In this document: positions 1 to 6,507 of the stretch, piece after piece
How the letters are laid out: each line of letters begins with the position of its first letter
Numbering within the stretch: the stretch's first letter is position 1
Assembly: GCA_036403095.1 (NCBI GenBank)
Contig: DASWRQ010000331.1
Span: 1 to 9,057, forward strand
Origin: Kutzneria sp036403095
GTDB lineage: Bacteria; Actinomycetota; Actinomycetes; Mycobacteriales; Pseudonocardiaceae
Length of the DNA: 9,057 nt
Direction of reading: 5' to 3'
The notes under the pieces: generated by a model
The model's database searches: none
Told to the model about the DNA's origin: nothing
What the model saw: only the letters and a program-made list of their open reading frames with translations
Position numbers and translations under genes: made by a program

Positions 1-141
1 TGCGGCGCTGGAGAAGGAGGTGCGGGCCTGGGTCAAGGTCTGGAACGAGGATCCCAAGCCGTTCGTGTGGCGCAAGACCGCAGAGGAGATCCTCGACTCC
101 CTTGCACGATATATCTCACGAATTTCCGGTGCGGGACACTA
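1..141 (+). mobile_element. Right end of an IS630-type insertion sequence (partial)
   Basis: The transposase tail at 2-142 implies an insertion sequence entering from the left. IS630 elements insert at TA dinucleotides and duplicate them. A TA lies at 140-141, exactly where the transposase and the minus-strand gene meet, so I place the element boundary there. Read inward on the minus strand, the presumed terminal sequence begins GTGTCCCGCACCGG. The matching left inverted repeat is outside the window, so the boundary is inferred rather than seen. Confidence 0.6.
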
Positions 142-142
142 G
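2..142 (+). CDS. IS630-family transposase, C-terminal fragment (cut by window edge)
   Basis: Reading from base 2 gives 46 residues ending in a TAG stop at 140-142. The tail contains WNEDPKPFVWRKTAEEIL followed by LARYISRISGAGH, which is the characteristic C-terminal end of IS630-family (DDE, Tc1/mariner-like) transposases: an aromatic WNxxPxPFxW segment, a KTAxEIL helix and a short basic end. The catalytic DDE residues would lie upstream, outside the window, so activity cannot be judged. The stop codon overlaps the stop codon of the minus-strand WXG-type gene through the four bases CTAG at 139-142. The local sequence around 101-130 is AT-richer than the neighbouring genes, which fits acquired DNA. 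Family assignment is by recognition of the tail only. Confidence 0.85.
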   Translation, partial: AALEKEVRAWVKVWNEDPKPFVWRKTAEEILDSLARYISRISGAGH

Positions 143-1182
143 TTGTTCTCGCCGATGACCGTGGGGGCGGTCTTCTCCGGCGCGCCCAGCAGGTCCCGCA
201 GGTCGCCGCTGAGGCGGATCTTGGACTTGTGCTCCTGGTCCTCGCCGCCCTGGCCCTTCTGACCGCCGGCCATGCCGCCCATCATGCCCATGCCGCCGCC
301 GGCCTGGCCGTTGCCGGACGCGGCTGAGGCGGCCGCCGGGGCGGCGGGAGCGGGCGTGTAGTGCTCGGCGGACGTCGACTCGGCGGCACCGGAGACGGTG
401 CCGGCACTGGGGGCCTGCACGGCGTCGTGAGCGATCCCGGTGCCAGCGCCGGCGCCTACCGCGCCACCGCCAGCGTGAGCACCGCCACCGCCACCGCCGC
501 CGGCGGCCGCGTGGGCGGCAGCAGCAGCGGCCGGAGCGGTCGCGGCGGGAGGCTGGGGCGGCGCCGAAGGCGTAGCGGCCGGCGGGGCGTAGTCGTAGGA
601 CCAGTTCCCGGACGGCATCGGGTGCTTGACGGTGATCTTGGAGAAGGCGTCGCCGCCGTGCACACCGCCGCACAGCTTGGTGAACGCCTCCAGCACGTCC
701 CGCACGGACTCGAACAACTGCTTGGTCGGCTCGTGCTGGTCGTCGAGGTGCTCGGTGGCCCGCTTCTCCCCGTGCACGGGCACGGACAGCGCCTCGGACA
801 CGGTGTCGGCGCTCTCGGCCAGCGTGTCGCCGAGCTGGTCGACGAGGTGCTCGACGCCGTCGGCGGTCTGCTCGAGGGCATCGGCCATGGCGTTCATGGC
901 ATCGGCCAGGTCATGCCCGGACAGGCCGTAGGACTGCATGTAGGCCATGAACGAGTCGGCGTCCTTGCCCTGCCACGACGCGTCCAGCCCGCCCAGCGAC
1001 TTGGTCAGCGTGTCGGTGATCTCGCCGGCGGCCTTGGCCGCCTTGCGCCAGCGGTCGGCCTCGTCCCGCAGCGCCGACCACTTGCCGACCAGCGGCGCGT
1101 AGTACTCCTCGACCGGATCGGTCACGCCGAGCTGGCGGCTGATCTGCGACAGGTAGTCCAGGTGGGCCGGCGACGCGCTCAC
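139..1182 (-). CDS. WXG-type ESX substrate/partner with Gly/Ala/Pro-rich tail
   Basis: This 347-residue protein has a helical N-terminal region (about 1-185) with a WQG motif at residues 70-72 between predicted helices, the hallmark of WXG100/PPE-like type VII secretion proteins. Residues about 199-300 are low-complexity Ala/Pro/Gly, including a seven-glycine run at 228-234. A Met/Gly-rich patch (about 296-312) and a charged C-terminus follow (DQEHKSKIRL ... APTVIGENN). A GGMGG-DQEHxxK-PxVIGE type ending recurs, from memory, in ESX-associated proteins of Pseudonocardiales. There is no signal peptide or membrane segment. The start is a GTG at 1180-1182 overlapping the stop of the upstream EspC-like gene as GTGA, suggesting translational coupling. 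It is likely exported with, or binds, that neighbour. The 3' end abuts the IS630 end, but the VIGE ending appears complete. An exact function is not known. Confidence 0.85.
   Translation of the reverse strand: MSASPAHLDYLSQISRQLGVTDPVEEYYAPLVGKWSALRDEADRWRKAAKAAGEITDTLTKSLGGLDASWQGKDADSFMAYMQSYGLSGHDLADAMNAMADALEQTADGVEHLVDQLGDTLAESADTVSEALSVPVHGEKRATEHLDDQHEPTKQLFESVRDVLEAFTKLCGGVHGGDAFSKITVKHPMPSGNWSYDYAPPAATPSAPPQPPAATAPAAAAAAHAAAGGGGGGGAHAGGGAVGAGAGTGIAHDAVQAPSAGTVSGAAESTSAEHYTPAPAAPAAASAASGNGQAGGGMGMMGGMAGGQKGQGGEDQEHKSKIRLSGDLRDLLGAPEKTAPTVIGENN
481..501. repeat. Short GGY glycine-codon repeat in the WXG-type gene
   Basis: Tandem GCC/ACC triplets on the plus strand, with the hexamer CACCGC repeated, encode seven consecutive glycines (residues 228-234) in the minus-strand gene. 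Such runs can change length by slippage in whole codons without breaking the frame. Confidence 0.6.
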
Positions 1183-1493
1183 TTGCCACCCGCCTTCTTC
1201 AGCAGGGCGGCCATGTCCTGGTCGTGCGAGCCGTAGTGGTCGGCGGTCCTGGCCAGTCCCTCGGCGGCCGCGGTGAGCGCGTCCACGGCCCGGGACAGCT
1301 GGTCGGACAGCGTTTGCGCGGCCTGCGCGTACGCGCTGTCGGCGCCGGTGTCGTGACCCAACTGCCCGAAGGCGTCGGCCGGCAGCGGCGCGCCCTTGAG
1401 CGCGTCCCGCGCCGAGCCCAGCTCCTCCGACGACCGGGAGACCGTCTTGGCATAGCTCGCGATCCAGTCCGGATCGATCCGCACGCCGCTCAC
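1179..1493 (-). CDS. EspC-like small type VII secretion target
   Basis: This 104-residue, mostly helical protein has no signal peptide. Its pattern is an N-terminal IDPDWIASYAKTV helix, a middle LPADAFGQLG segment and a C-terminal helix ending in ADHYGSHD. It fits the EspC-like family (formerly DUF2580) of ESX-secreted proteins. Residues 87-91 (YGSHD) match the YxxxD/E export motif seen near the C-terminus of T7SS substrates. The GTG start at 1491-1493 is supported by the purine-rich GAGAGGGG five bases upstream (1499-1506); a nearby ATG is out of frame. Its stop overlaps the start of the WXG-type gene. The pair therefore resembles co-expressed ESX substrate pairs (Esx-Esx or PE-PPE), here with the YxxxD motif on the smaller partner. 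Pairing and secretion are inferred. Confidence 0.85.
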   Translation of the reverse strand: MSGVRIDPDWIASYAKTVSRSSEELGSARDALKGAPLPADAFGQLGHDTGADSAYAQAAQTLSDQLSRAVDALTAAAEGLARTADHYGSHDQDMAALLKKAGGK

Positions 1494-1498
1494 GTCAT

Positions 1499-1506
1499 CC
1501 CCTCTC
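1499..1506 (-). promoter_or_regulatory. Ribosome binding site for the EspC-like gene
   Basis: GAGAGGGG on the minus strand lies five bases before the GTG at 1491-1493. It fixes that GTG as the start over the out-of-frame ATG at 1496-1498. Confidence 0.6.
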
Positions 1507-1528
1507 GCCGACTGATCCGGTCCCTTCG

Positions 1529-1545
1529 ACGCGCCCGGGGCGCGT
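1529..1545 (-). other. Perfect inverted repeat directly after eccB
   Basis: ACGCGCCC and GGGCGCGT (8-bp arms, one central base) sit immediately downstream of the eccB stop codon, in the 52-bp gap before the EspC-like gene. As RNA it can form a GC-rich hairpin, but no U-run follows. It could lower read-through into the substrate genes, protect the 3' end of the eccB message, or be a DNA operator. Only the symmetry is observed. Confidence 0.5.
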
Positions 1546-3180
1546 TCAGTTCCCCGACCCGCCGGCCGGCGGCGCCTGCTGCTGGTTGCTGGGCGCCGCG
1601 GTCGGGTAGCTGCCGGCGTCGGCCGGCAGCTGCATGGTGTCGAATGTGCGCAGCGCCGCGCCCGGGTCGAGCGCGGTGCCCTGCGGCAGCAACCGCACGA
1701 TCGCGTCCGGCGCCGGCGGGTAGCTGGCCGGGTCGCCGAGACCGACGCCGGCGGCCACCTGGTCCGGGCTCATGCTGGCGATCGACGAGGCGAAGCCGTA
1801 GCGCACGCCGAGATCGGAGATCACGTACACCGGGCCGGTGCGTTCGTCCGAAGTGGACGTGCTGTCCCGCACCACGGCGGCCTGACCGGTCGGCAGGTAG
1901 AAATCGGTGATCTTGGTGCCGTCGGTGCTCGGCAGGCCCAGCTTGATCGGCTTGGCGTTGTCGGGCAGCAGCGGCTTGCCGGCCTCGAGCACGCGCACGG
2001 TCAGCTGCGGGGTGTTGTTCGGGAAGCTCCAGGCCGCGCACACCGCCGGGTACTCGTTGATGTCGACCGGGTTCACCTTCTCGACCGGGAACTCGTCCAA
2101 CGCCCACGGCGTGTTGACGGGCTTGATCGCCTTGATGTCGCCCGGCTCCACGTTGTGCGGCTTGGTGCCACCGTTCTCGTAGATGGCCTCGGCCGCGATC
2201 GGGGAGACCTCGTGCCGACCATCGGCCACCAGCACGTAGTAGTGCTCGGAGTTGTCCACCTCGACGGTGCGCAGCACGTCGCCGACCTTCGCATTGGCCG
2301 GCGCCTGATAGCTGGTCGGGTTCTCGCCGCGGTCGGGGATGTCGGGCAGGCTCAGCGCCACCGTGCCCGGGACCGCGTTCAGCACCGCCGTGCTGATCGG
2401 CCGCGCGTACTGCTCCTGCAACCGGTAGGCGTTGGCGATGGCCTTGTCCTTGTCCAGGTCCACTTGGGACTTGACCACGGACGTGTTCTTCAGGCCGAGG
2501 CTCGTGCTGAACGAGGACTTGCGGTAGATCAGGTAGTACGACTTGCCGCGGTCCGGCGTGACCAGCAACGGCTGGCCGAAGCTGATCTCCGAGCCGATCC
2601 CGTCGACGCCGCCGATCACCGACGTGGTCGGCGTCGCGTCCTTGTCGGCATTGCTCGGCAGCGTGTCGCACACGTTCCAGAAGTTGCCGACCCGTTGCGG
2701 CCCAACGGGAAGCATCTGCGGCCCGTCCACGAGGCCCTGCTTCTTGTCGCGGGGCAGGCCCTTGAGCACGTCGTCGTCGACCACCGCGGGCGTGGCCGCG
2801 GCCGGCGAGCTCGCGCCCTGCGCCCCGCCGCCGCTGCCGTTGGCCAACAGGATCAGCCGAGCCGACGTCACATTGAAGGTGGGCACCAGCCGCTTGTTGT
2901 TGTTGCCGTCGGTGATCAAGGCGTACACCGCGCCGGACTGCTTGCCGATCACCACGCCGTTGGACTCGGGCACCGAACCGGCCGGGCTGAGCACGGCGAA
3001 CAGGACAAAGCCGATGGCCGCGACCATGGCCAGCAGCACGCCGACCACCGCCGAGCGCATGTGCGAGCCCATCGGGTCGTGCAGCATCACCGAGTCCTTG
3101 CGCACCAGGGCGGACTCCATCCGCCTCAGCATGAATCGGTACGCCTGGACCTGGGACTTGCTCGTAGGTGTCGAAGGCAT
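1546..3180 (-). CDS. eccB: Type VII secretion protein EccB
   Basis: This 544-residue protein has the EccB architecture. A short cytoplasmic N-terminus carries the family signature QVQAYRFMLRRMESALVRKD (residues about 10-29). One membrane helix follows (about 44-66, VVGVLLAMVAAIGFVLFAVL), then a long extracytoplasmic region. C171 and C381 lie where EccB proteins have a conserved disulfide pair. The last 20 or so residues are Pro/Gln/Gly-rich. EccB is a core subunit of the ESX membrane complex with EccC, EccD and EccE. The open frame extends upstream to 3600, but the ATG at 3178-3180 starts exactly at the conserved N-terminus; the upstream extension is antisense to eccE and unlike EccB. A GGGAGAG lies about 13 bases before this ATG, rather far for a strong site. 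It is divergent from eccE and probably co-transcribed with the two substrate-type genes downstream. Confidence 0.97.
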   Translation of the reverse strand: MPSTPTSKSQVQAYRFMLRRMESALVRKDSVMLHDPMGSHMRSAVVGVLLAMVAAIGFVLFAVLSPAGSVPESNGVVIGKQSGAVYALITDGNNNKRLVPTFNVTSARLILLANGSGGGAQGASSPAAATPAVVDDDVLKGLPRDKKQGLVDGPQMLPVGPQRVGNFWNVCDTLPSNADKDATPTTSVIGGVDGIGSEISFGQPLLVTPDRGKSYYLIYRKSSFSTSLGLKNTSVVKSQVDLDKDKAIANAYRLQEQYARPISTAVLNAVPGTVALSLPDIPDRGENPTSYQAPANAKVGDVLRTVEVDNSEHYYVLVADGRHEVSPIAAEAIYENGGTKPHNVEPGDIKAIKPVNTPWALDEFPVEKVNPVDINEYPAVCAAWSFPNNTPQLTVRVLEAGKPLLPDNAKPIKLGLPSTDGTKITDFYLPTGQAAVVRDSTSTSDERTGPVYVISDLGVRYGFASSIASMSPDQVAAGVGLGDPASYPPAPDAIVRLLPQGTALDPGAALRTFDTMQLPADAGSYPTAAPSNQQQAPPAGGSGN

Positions 3181-3249
3181 TCGCAGCTCGCAGCTCTCCC
3201 GTTCGCGGTACGGTTTCGCAGGATAGCGGGAGGCAGTGCCGGCCGGGTG

Positions 3250-3270
3250 CGCTTCGGGTGGACCCGAGCG
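3250..3270. other. Inverted repeat in the eccB/eccE spacer (candidate operator)
   Basis: TCGGGT-GG-ACCCGA forms perfect 6-bp arms at 3254-3259 and 3262-3267. Three further pairs (CGC/GCG) extend the arms if T3253 is bulged out. Its place near the middle of a divergent spacer makes a shared regulator site plausible, but in GC-rich DNA such symmetry can arise by chance. Confidence 0.4.
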
Positions 3271-3298
3271 GCCGGCGCCCGATATCGCAGCGCACACC

Positions 3299-3306
3299 GA
3301 GGGGAA
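3299..3306 (+). promoter_or_regulatory. Ribosome binding site for eccE
   Basis: GAGGGGAA lies ten bases before the ATG at 3317. It supports this start over the in-frame GTG at 3236, which would add an atypical 27-residue extension. Confidence 0.55.
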
Positions 3307-3316
3307 GATCGAGCGG

Positions 3317-4633
3317 ATGTCCGTGACCACGCAACGCCCGGGGCCGCCCAGCAACGGCGCGCCCCCGCCGCAGGCGCAGTCGACAACGCCCCCGCCGCGC
3401 CGCGTGCCGGCGGCACGCCGGCGCAAGGCGGGCGCGACCATCGGCGGCCTGCCGGTGGCCAACCTCGTCGTGCTGGAGATCGGTGTGGCCATCGGCCTCG
3501 TGCTGCTGGCGATCAACAGCTCGTGGCTGTACGTGGCGGCCGGGGTCGCCGGGGTCGCGCTCATCCTGACGTTCATCCGCTGGAACGGCCGCTGGTTCAC
3601 CCAGTGGGTGGGGCTGACCGTCCGCTACCTGTTCCGCTCGCACAGCCGGGTCAGCTCGCCGGCCGAGGCCGCCGCCCCGGTCGACGAGGACGGTGAGACG
3701 AAGGTCATCGGCGCCGAGGACGCCCGGGTCGCGCTGCTCCGGCTCGCGGTGCCCGACCTCGTCGTCGCGCACACCATCGACCATGAGCGCTCGCCCGTGG
3801 GCATGGCGTGGCAGGACGGCGTCTGGACCGCCGTGCTGCGGGTCGACGTGGAGCCGCCGCTCGTCGCCCCGATCGGCAAGGCGCCGAACCTGCCGCTCGG
3901 CGTGCTCGCGCCGTGCCTCGAAGACCGCGGCGTGGTGCTGGACTCGATCCGGGTGCTGTGGCACTGCTACCCCGGCAGCGCCGTGCTCCCGCCCAGCTCG
4001 CCCGCGCTCTCCTCCTACATGGAGGTGATCGGCTCGCTGCCGACCTCCGCCCGGCGGACCACACTGGTCGCCGTGCGGCTGGACCCGCGGCGCTGCGGCG
4101 CGGCCATCCGTGAGCGCGGCGGCGGCGTCGTCGGCGCGCACCGCGCCCTGATCGGCGCGCTGTCCCGGGTGCGCAGTGCCCTGGAGAGCCGCGGCGTGAC
4201 GACCCGTCCGCTGGACTCCGACGAGCTGCTGTCCACCGGCATCGCCATCAGCGAGCTGTCCGGCGCCGTGAACGCCGAGGGCCGGGTGGGGCTGACCGAG
4301 AAGTGGGGCGGCGTGACCGCCGCCGGCGTCGGCCACTCCAGCTACTCCATCACCGGCTGGCCCAGCGGCGGCGTCGCCGCCGGGCTGAACACGTTCACCA
4401 GCATCCGGGCGCTGTCCACCACGGTCACGCTGGCCATCTCGCCCGGCGGTCAGGACGGCCAGGTCGGGCTGCGAGGGCTGGTCCGGCTCAGCGCCCGCAC
4501 GCCGTCCGAGCTGAGCCGGGCCGAGGTCCGGCTGGAGAAGCTGTCCGACCAGCTCGGGTTCGACGTGACCCCGCTGCGCGGCCTGCAGAGCGCCGCGCTG
4601 GCCGCGACGCTGCCGTTCGGAGGATGGGCATGA
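3317..4633 (+). CDS. eccE: Type VII secretion protein EccE
   Basis: The 438-residue product begins with a Pro/Gln-rich, basic cytoplasmic stretch (1-40, ending PAARRRK). Two close membrane helices follow (about 47-66 and 70-88), then WNGRWFTQWVGLTVRYLFRSH and a long soluble region. Paired N-terminal helices, the GRWFTQWVGL-type segment and the position beside eccB are the EccE pattern. EccE is a peripheral subunit of the ESX membrane complex and is absent from the M. tuberculosis ESX-4 locus but present in many other actinobacterial ESX-4 loci. The chosen ATG follows a good Shine-Dalgarno sequence; a longer version could start at GTG 3236. Its stop overlaps the next gene by four bases (ATGA), indicating coupled translation. 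Confidence 0.9.
   Translation: MSVTTQRPGPPSNGAPPPQAQSTTPPPRRVPAARRRKAGATIGGLPVANLVVLEIGVAIGLVLLAINSSWLYVAAGVAGVALILTFIRWNGRWFTQWVGLTVRYLFRSHSRVSSPAEAAAPVDEDGETKVIGAEDARVALLRLAVPDLVVAHTIDHERSPVGMAWQDGVWTAVLRVDVEPPLVAPIGKAPNLPLGVLAPCLEDRGVVLDSIRVLWHCYPGSAVLPPSSPALSSYMEVIGSLPTSARRTTLVAVRLDPRRCGAAIRERGGGVVGAHRALIGALSRVRSALESRGVTTRPLDSDELLSTGIAISELSGAVNAEGRVGLTEKWGGVTAAGVGHSSYSITGWPSGGVAAGLNTFTSIRALSTTVTLAISPGGQDGQVGLRGLVRLSARTPSELSRAEVRLEKLSDQLGFDVTPLRGLQSAALAATLPFGGWA
4619..4623 (+). promoter_or_regulatory. Ribosome binding site for the eccE-coupled gene
   Basis: GGAGG inside the last codons of eccE lies six bases before the ATG at 4630. It rules against the in-frame ATG at 4624, which would directly abut it. 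Confidence 0.65.
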
Positions 4634-5364
4634 GCACGAGTCAGACCCGCTCCCGGGACACCATGGGCAAGGTCGGCGGGCTCGCCCCCGAGTACCTGGT
4701 GTCGCCCGAGCTGCTGGACGCGGTCAGCCCGTCGGCCGAGCGCGGCGGCACGCTGATCGGCAGCGACTCCCGCAACGAGCCGGCCAGCGTGTCCCTGCTG
4801 CGCCCGATGCCGACCCGCGTGGTCGCCCTCGGCGGGCTGTACCTGGCCCGTCAGCTGGCGCTGCGGGCGCTGGCCGCGGGCGCGTGGGTGATCATCGCGA
4901 CCGGTCGGCCGCAGGCCTGGCAGGCGCTGGCCCAGGCCACCACCACCGGCCCCGGCGAGCGGCCGCTGCCCGTCGTCGCGATCCGACGGCTGTCGCCGAT
5001 CGAGCTGCCGGACAGCTCCGAGGACAACCCGCTGCTGGTCGTGCACGACGGCGGCGCCACCCCCGTCGAGCTGCTGCCGCCGCGCACGCCGTGGCAGACC
5101 ACCATGTACGTGCTGCCCTACCTGCATCCGCAGGCCGGTGCGCTGGCCATGAACGCCGACCTGGTGCTCATCCAGCGGCTCCAGGCCGCGCAGGCCCAGC
5201 TGGCCGGCCGGATGTGGCGGCTCAACCCGGCCCAGGTCACCGAGCTGTCCCAGCTGCGCGACGACCACGTGCTGGCGCTCGGGCAGAACCTGTGGATGCC
5301 GATCCGCCTGGTCACCAACGAGGGCGAGAAGCAGATCCTGGGCCCCGTGCGCCGAGGGGATTGA
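4630..5364 (+). CDS. Uncharacterised protein translationally coupled to eccE
   Basis: I do not recognise a named family for this 244-residue protein. It has no signal peptide or membrane helix and should be cytoplasmic. The first 60 residues look extended or flexible. From residue 61 the pattern alternates strand and helix: PTRVVALGG, a helix YLARQLALRALAAG, then WVIIATG, LPVVAIRRL, PLLVVHDGG (134-142), TTMYVLPYL and ADLVLIQRL, ending in LRDDHVLALG and MPIRLVTNEG. This suggests a Rossmann- or P-loop-like alpha/beta fold. PLLVVHD resembles a Walker B strand, but no GKS/T Walker A is present, so a degenerate FtsK/EccC-type ATPase relative is possible but unproven. The 4-base overlap with eccE and a good ribosome binding site imply near-stoichiometric expression with EccE, so a cytoplasmic accessory role in the ESX machine is the best inference. 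Confidence 0.85.
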   Translation: MSTSQTRSRDTMGKVGGLAPEYLVSPELLDAVSPSAERGGTLIGSDSRNEPASVSLLRPMPTRVVALGGLYLARQLALRALAAGAWVIIATGRPQAWQALAQATTTGPGERPLPVVAIRRLSPIELPDSSEDNPLLVVHDGGATPVELLPPRTPWQTTMYVLPYLHPQAGALAMNADLVLIQRLQAAQAQLAGRMWRLNPAQVTELSQLRDDHVLALGQNLWMPIRLVTNEGEKQILGPVRRGD

Positions 5365-5380
5365 TCAGCGGCGACTGATC
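5363..5380 (+). other. Inverted repeat at the end of the eccE-coupled gene
   Basis: GATCAG-CGGCGA-CTGATC gives perfect 6-bp arms and a 6-base loop, starting within the TGA stop codon and lying before the beta-propeller gene. No T-run follows. It could be a weak transcript boundary between the ESX genes and the exported protein gene, or chance symmetry. Confidence 0.4.
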
Positions 5381-5418
5381 CGAGGCAACCCGGCGGTATC
5401 ACCGGCCGTCACCGGAGC

Positions 5419-6507
5419 ATGACGTTCACACGATGCGCGGCCATGGCGCTCGCCGCGGCGGCCGCCCTGCTCGCCGTGCCCGCGACGGCTCAGGCCGCCA
5501 CGGTGCCGACCGGGTTCGCCCCCGCGTCGAGCAGCTGGCTCACGCCCAAGCACGGCTACGTGCTCGGCTACGCCGGCGCCACCGGCTACCTGCTGGAGAC
5601 CACCGACGGCGGCGTTCGGTGGTCCCGGCTGGCCGCCCCGCCGATCTCGCTGCCCGACAACCACAACCACGTCGCGCTGACCGTGCCCGATGCCAAGCAC
5701 GCGTTCGTCTCCGACGGCGAGCACATCCAGGCCAGCACCGACGGCGGCAAGCACTGGTTCGCCGTGACGCTGGCCGGGCTGCCCAGCCCCAGCTACCTCA
5801 ACAAGATCGACATCACCGACGGCCACGTGCTCGCCCTGGCCAGCACGCTCCGCCAACCCGACCACAACACCACCCAGCTCTACACCGGCAAGGTCGGCGC
5901 CAAGACGCTGACCGCCGTGCCGGGCCTGTCGGTCGACGGCGGCATCACCTACGGGGACCTCGCGGTCGGCGGCGGCGTGCAGGTCTCGGTCGGCGCGGAC
6001 CACACCACCAGCAAGTACTGGACCTCCACCGACGGCGCGCACTTCACGGCCGCACCGCTGCCCTGCGACGTGTCCATGCAGACCGAGCTGGACGGCGTGC
6101 GGCAGGGCAAGGTGCTGAACCTGTGCCTCGGCGACCCGTCCGACCCGTCGCCCGGGCACATGCACAAGCAGCTGGTCCACGCCGCGGCGCTGGGCGTGCG
6201 CTACCTGCCGTCGGACGCCGAGGCCCCGACGGCCGGCATCATCCAGGGCTTCTCGTCCGGTTCCGACCAGAACGCCGCCATCGCCGCCACCGGCGGTGGC
6301 CTCGAGCTGCTGTACAGCACCACCGACGGCGGCAACACCTGGCAGACCACCGAGCTCGACGAGGACCGCTTCGGCCTGGCCGACCTGCGGTTCGTCGACC
6401 ACGCCTTCGGCACCGTGATCACCGGCGCGCCGGACGCGTGGAACGGCTCGGTGCTGTATCGCACCACCGATTCCGGCCACAGCTGGCAGCCGGTGACCTT
6501 CAGCTAG
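5419..6507 (+). CDS. Exported Asp-box (BNR-like) beta-propeller protein
   Basis: The 362-residue product starts with a Sec-type signal peptide: a short n-region with one Arg, a hydrophobic core of Ala/Leu/Val (about 8-21) and an AQA cleavage site at 24-26. The mature part carries five Asp-box-type turns: TTDGGVRW (61-68), STDGGKHW (106-113), STDGAHF (203-209), TTDGGNTW (301-308) and TTDSGHSW (349-356). These mark blades of a beta-propeller of the sialidase/BNR or photosystem-assembly-like kind. Asp-boxes are structural and do not imply sialidase activity, and I see no clear catalytic set. C216 and C236 could form a disulfide. GGAG lies only one base before the ATG at 5419, which is unusually close; ATG 5443 is an alternative but would shorten the n-region. 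It may be transcribed with eccE, but signal-peptide export makes it a Sec substrate rather than an ESX one. Its last 8 bases overlap truA. Confidence 0.9.
   Translation: MTFTRCAAMALAAAAALLAVPATAQAATVPTGFAPASSSWLTPKHGYVLGYAGATGYLLETTDGGVRWSRLAAPPISLPDNHNHVALTVPDAKHAFVSDGEHIQASTDGGKHWFAVTLAGLPSPSYLNKIDITDGHVLALASTLRQPDHNTTQLYTGKVGAKTLTAVPGLSVDGGITYGDLAVGGGVQVSVGADHTTSKYWTSTDGAHFTAAPLPCDVSMQTELDGVRQGKVLNLCLGDPSDPSPGHMHKQLVHAAALGVRYLPSDAEAPTAGIIQGFSSGSDQNAAIAATGGGLELLYSTTDGGNTWQTTELDEDRFGLADLRFVDHAFGTVITGAPDAWNGSVLYRTTDSGHSWQPVTFS

Larger units (their letters stand above)
3181..3316. promoter_or_regulatory. Divergent spacer between eccB and eccE
   Basis: These 136 bases separate two genes that read away from each other, so promoters for both operons should lie here. 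I see no convincing -35/-10 pair on either strand; TATCCT (3225-3220, minus strand) and GATATC (3281-3286) are weak -10-like hexamers. The spacer also contains an inverted repeat at 3250-3270. Confidence 0.5.

Noticed and set aside
471..510. A CRISPR or tandem repeat array
   Set aside because: The repeated ACCGCC units are simply glycine codons in the low-complexity linker; there are no spacers.
361..1236. A 291-codon plus-strand frame opposite the WXG-type gene
   Set aside because: Low-complexity Gly/Arg/Val shadow. The minus-strand frame has WXG, coupled starts and a recognisable tail.
3181..3600. An N-terminal extension of eccB to 3600
   Set aside because: It would be antisense to eccE and places 140 unrelated residues before the conserved EccB N-terminus.
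2155..3696. A 513-codon plus-strand frame opposite eccB
   Set aside because: Composition is Arg/His/Gly-rich with no motif, and it overlaps a certain eccB and the eccE start.
1490..4336. A 948-codon minus-strand open frame
   Set aside because: It runs antisense to eccE and in another frame over eccB. Its translation is Arg/Gly/Gln/His-rich with no family signature, the usual shadow effect in GC-rich DNA.
5419..6507. A sialidase call for the propeller protein
   Set aside because: Asp-boxes are structural and occur in many propellers; no catalytic Arg triad, Tyr or FRIP-type motif is evident.
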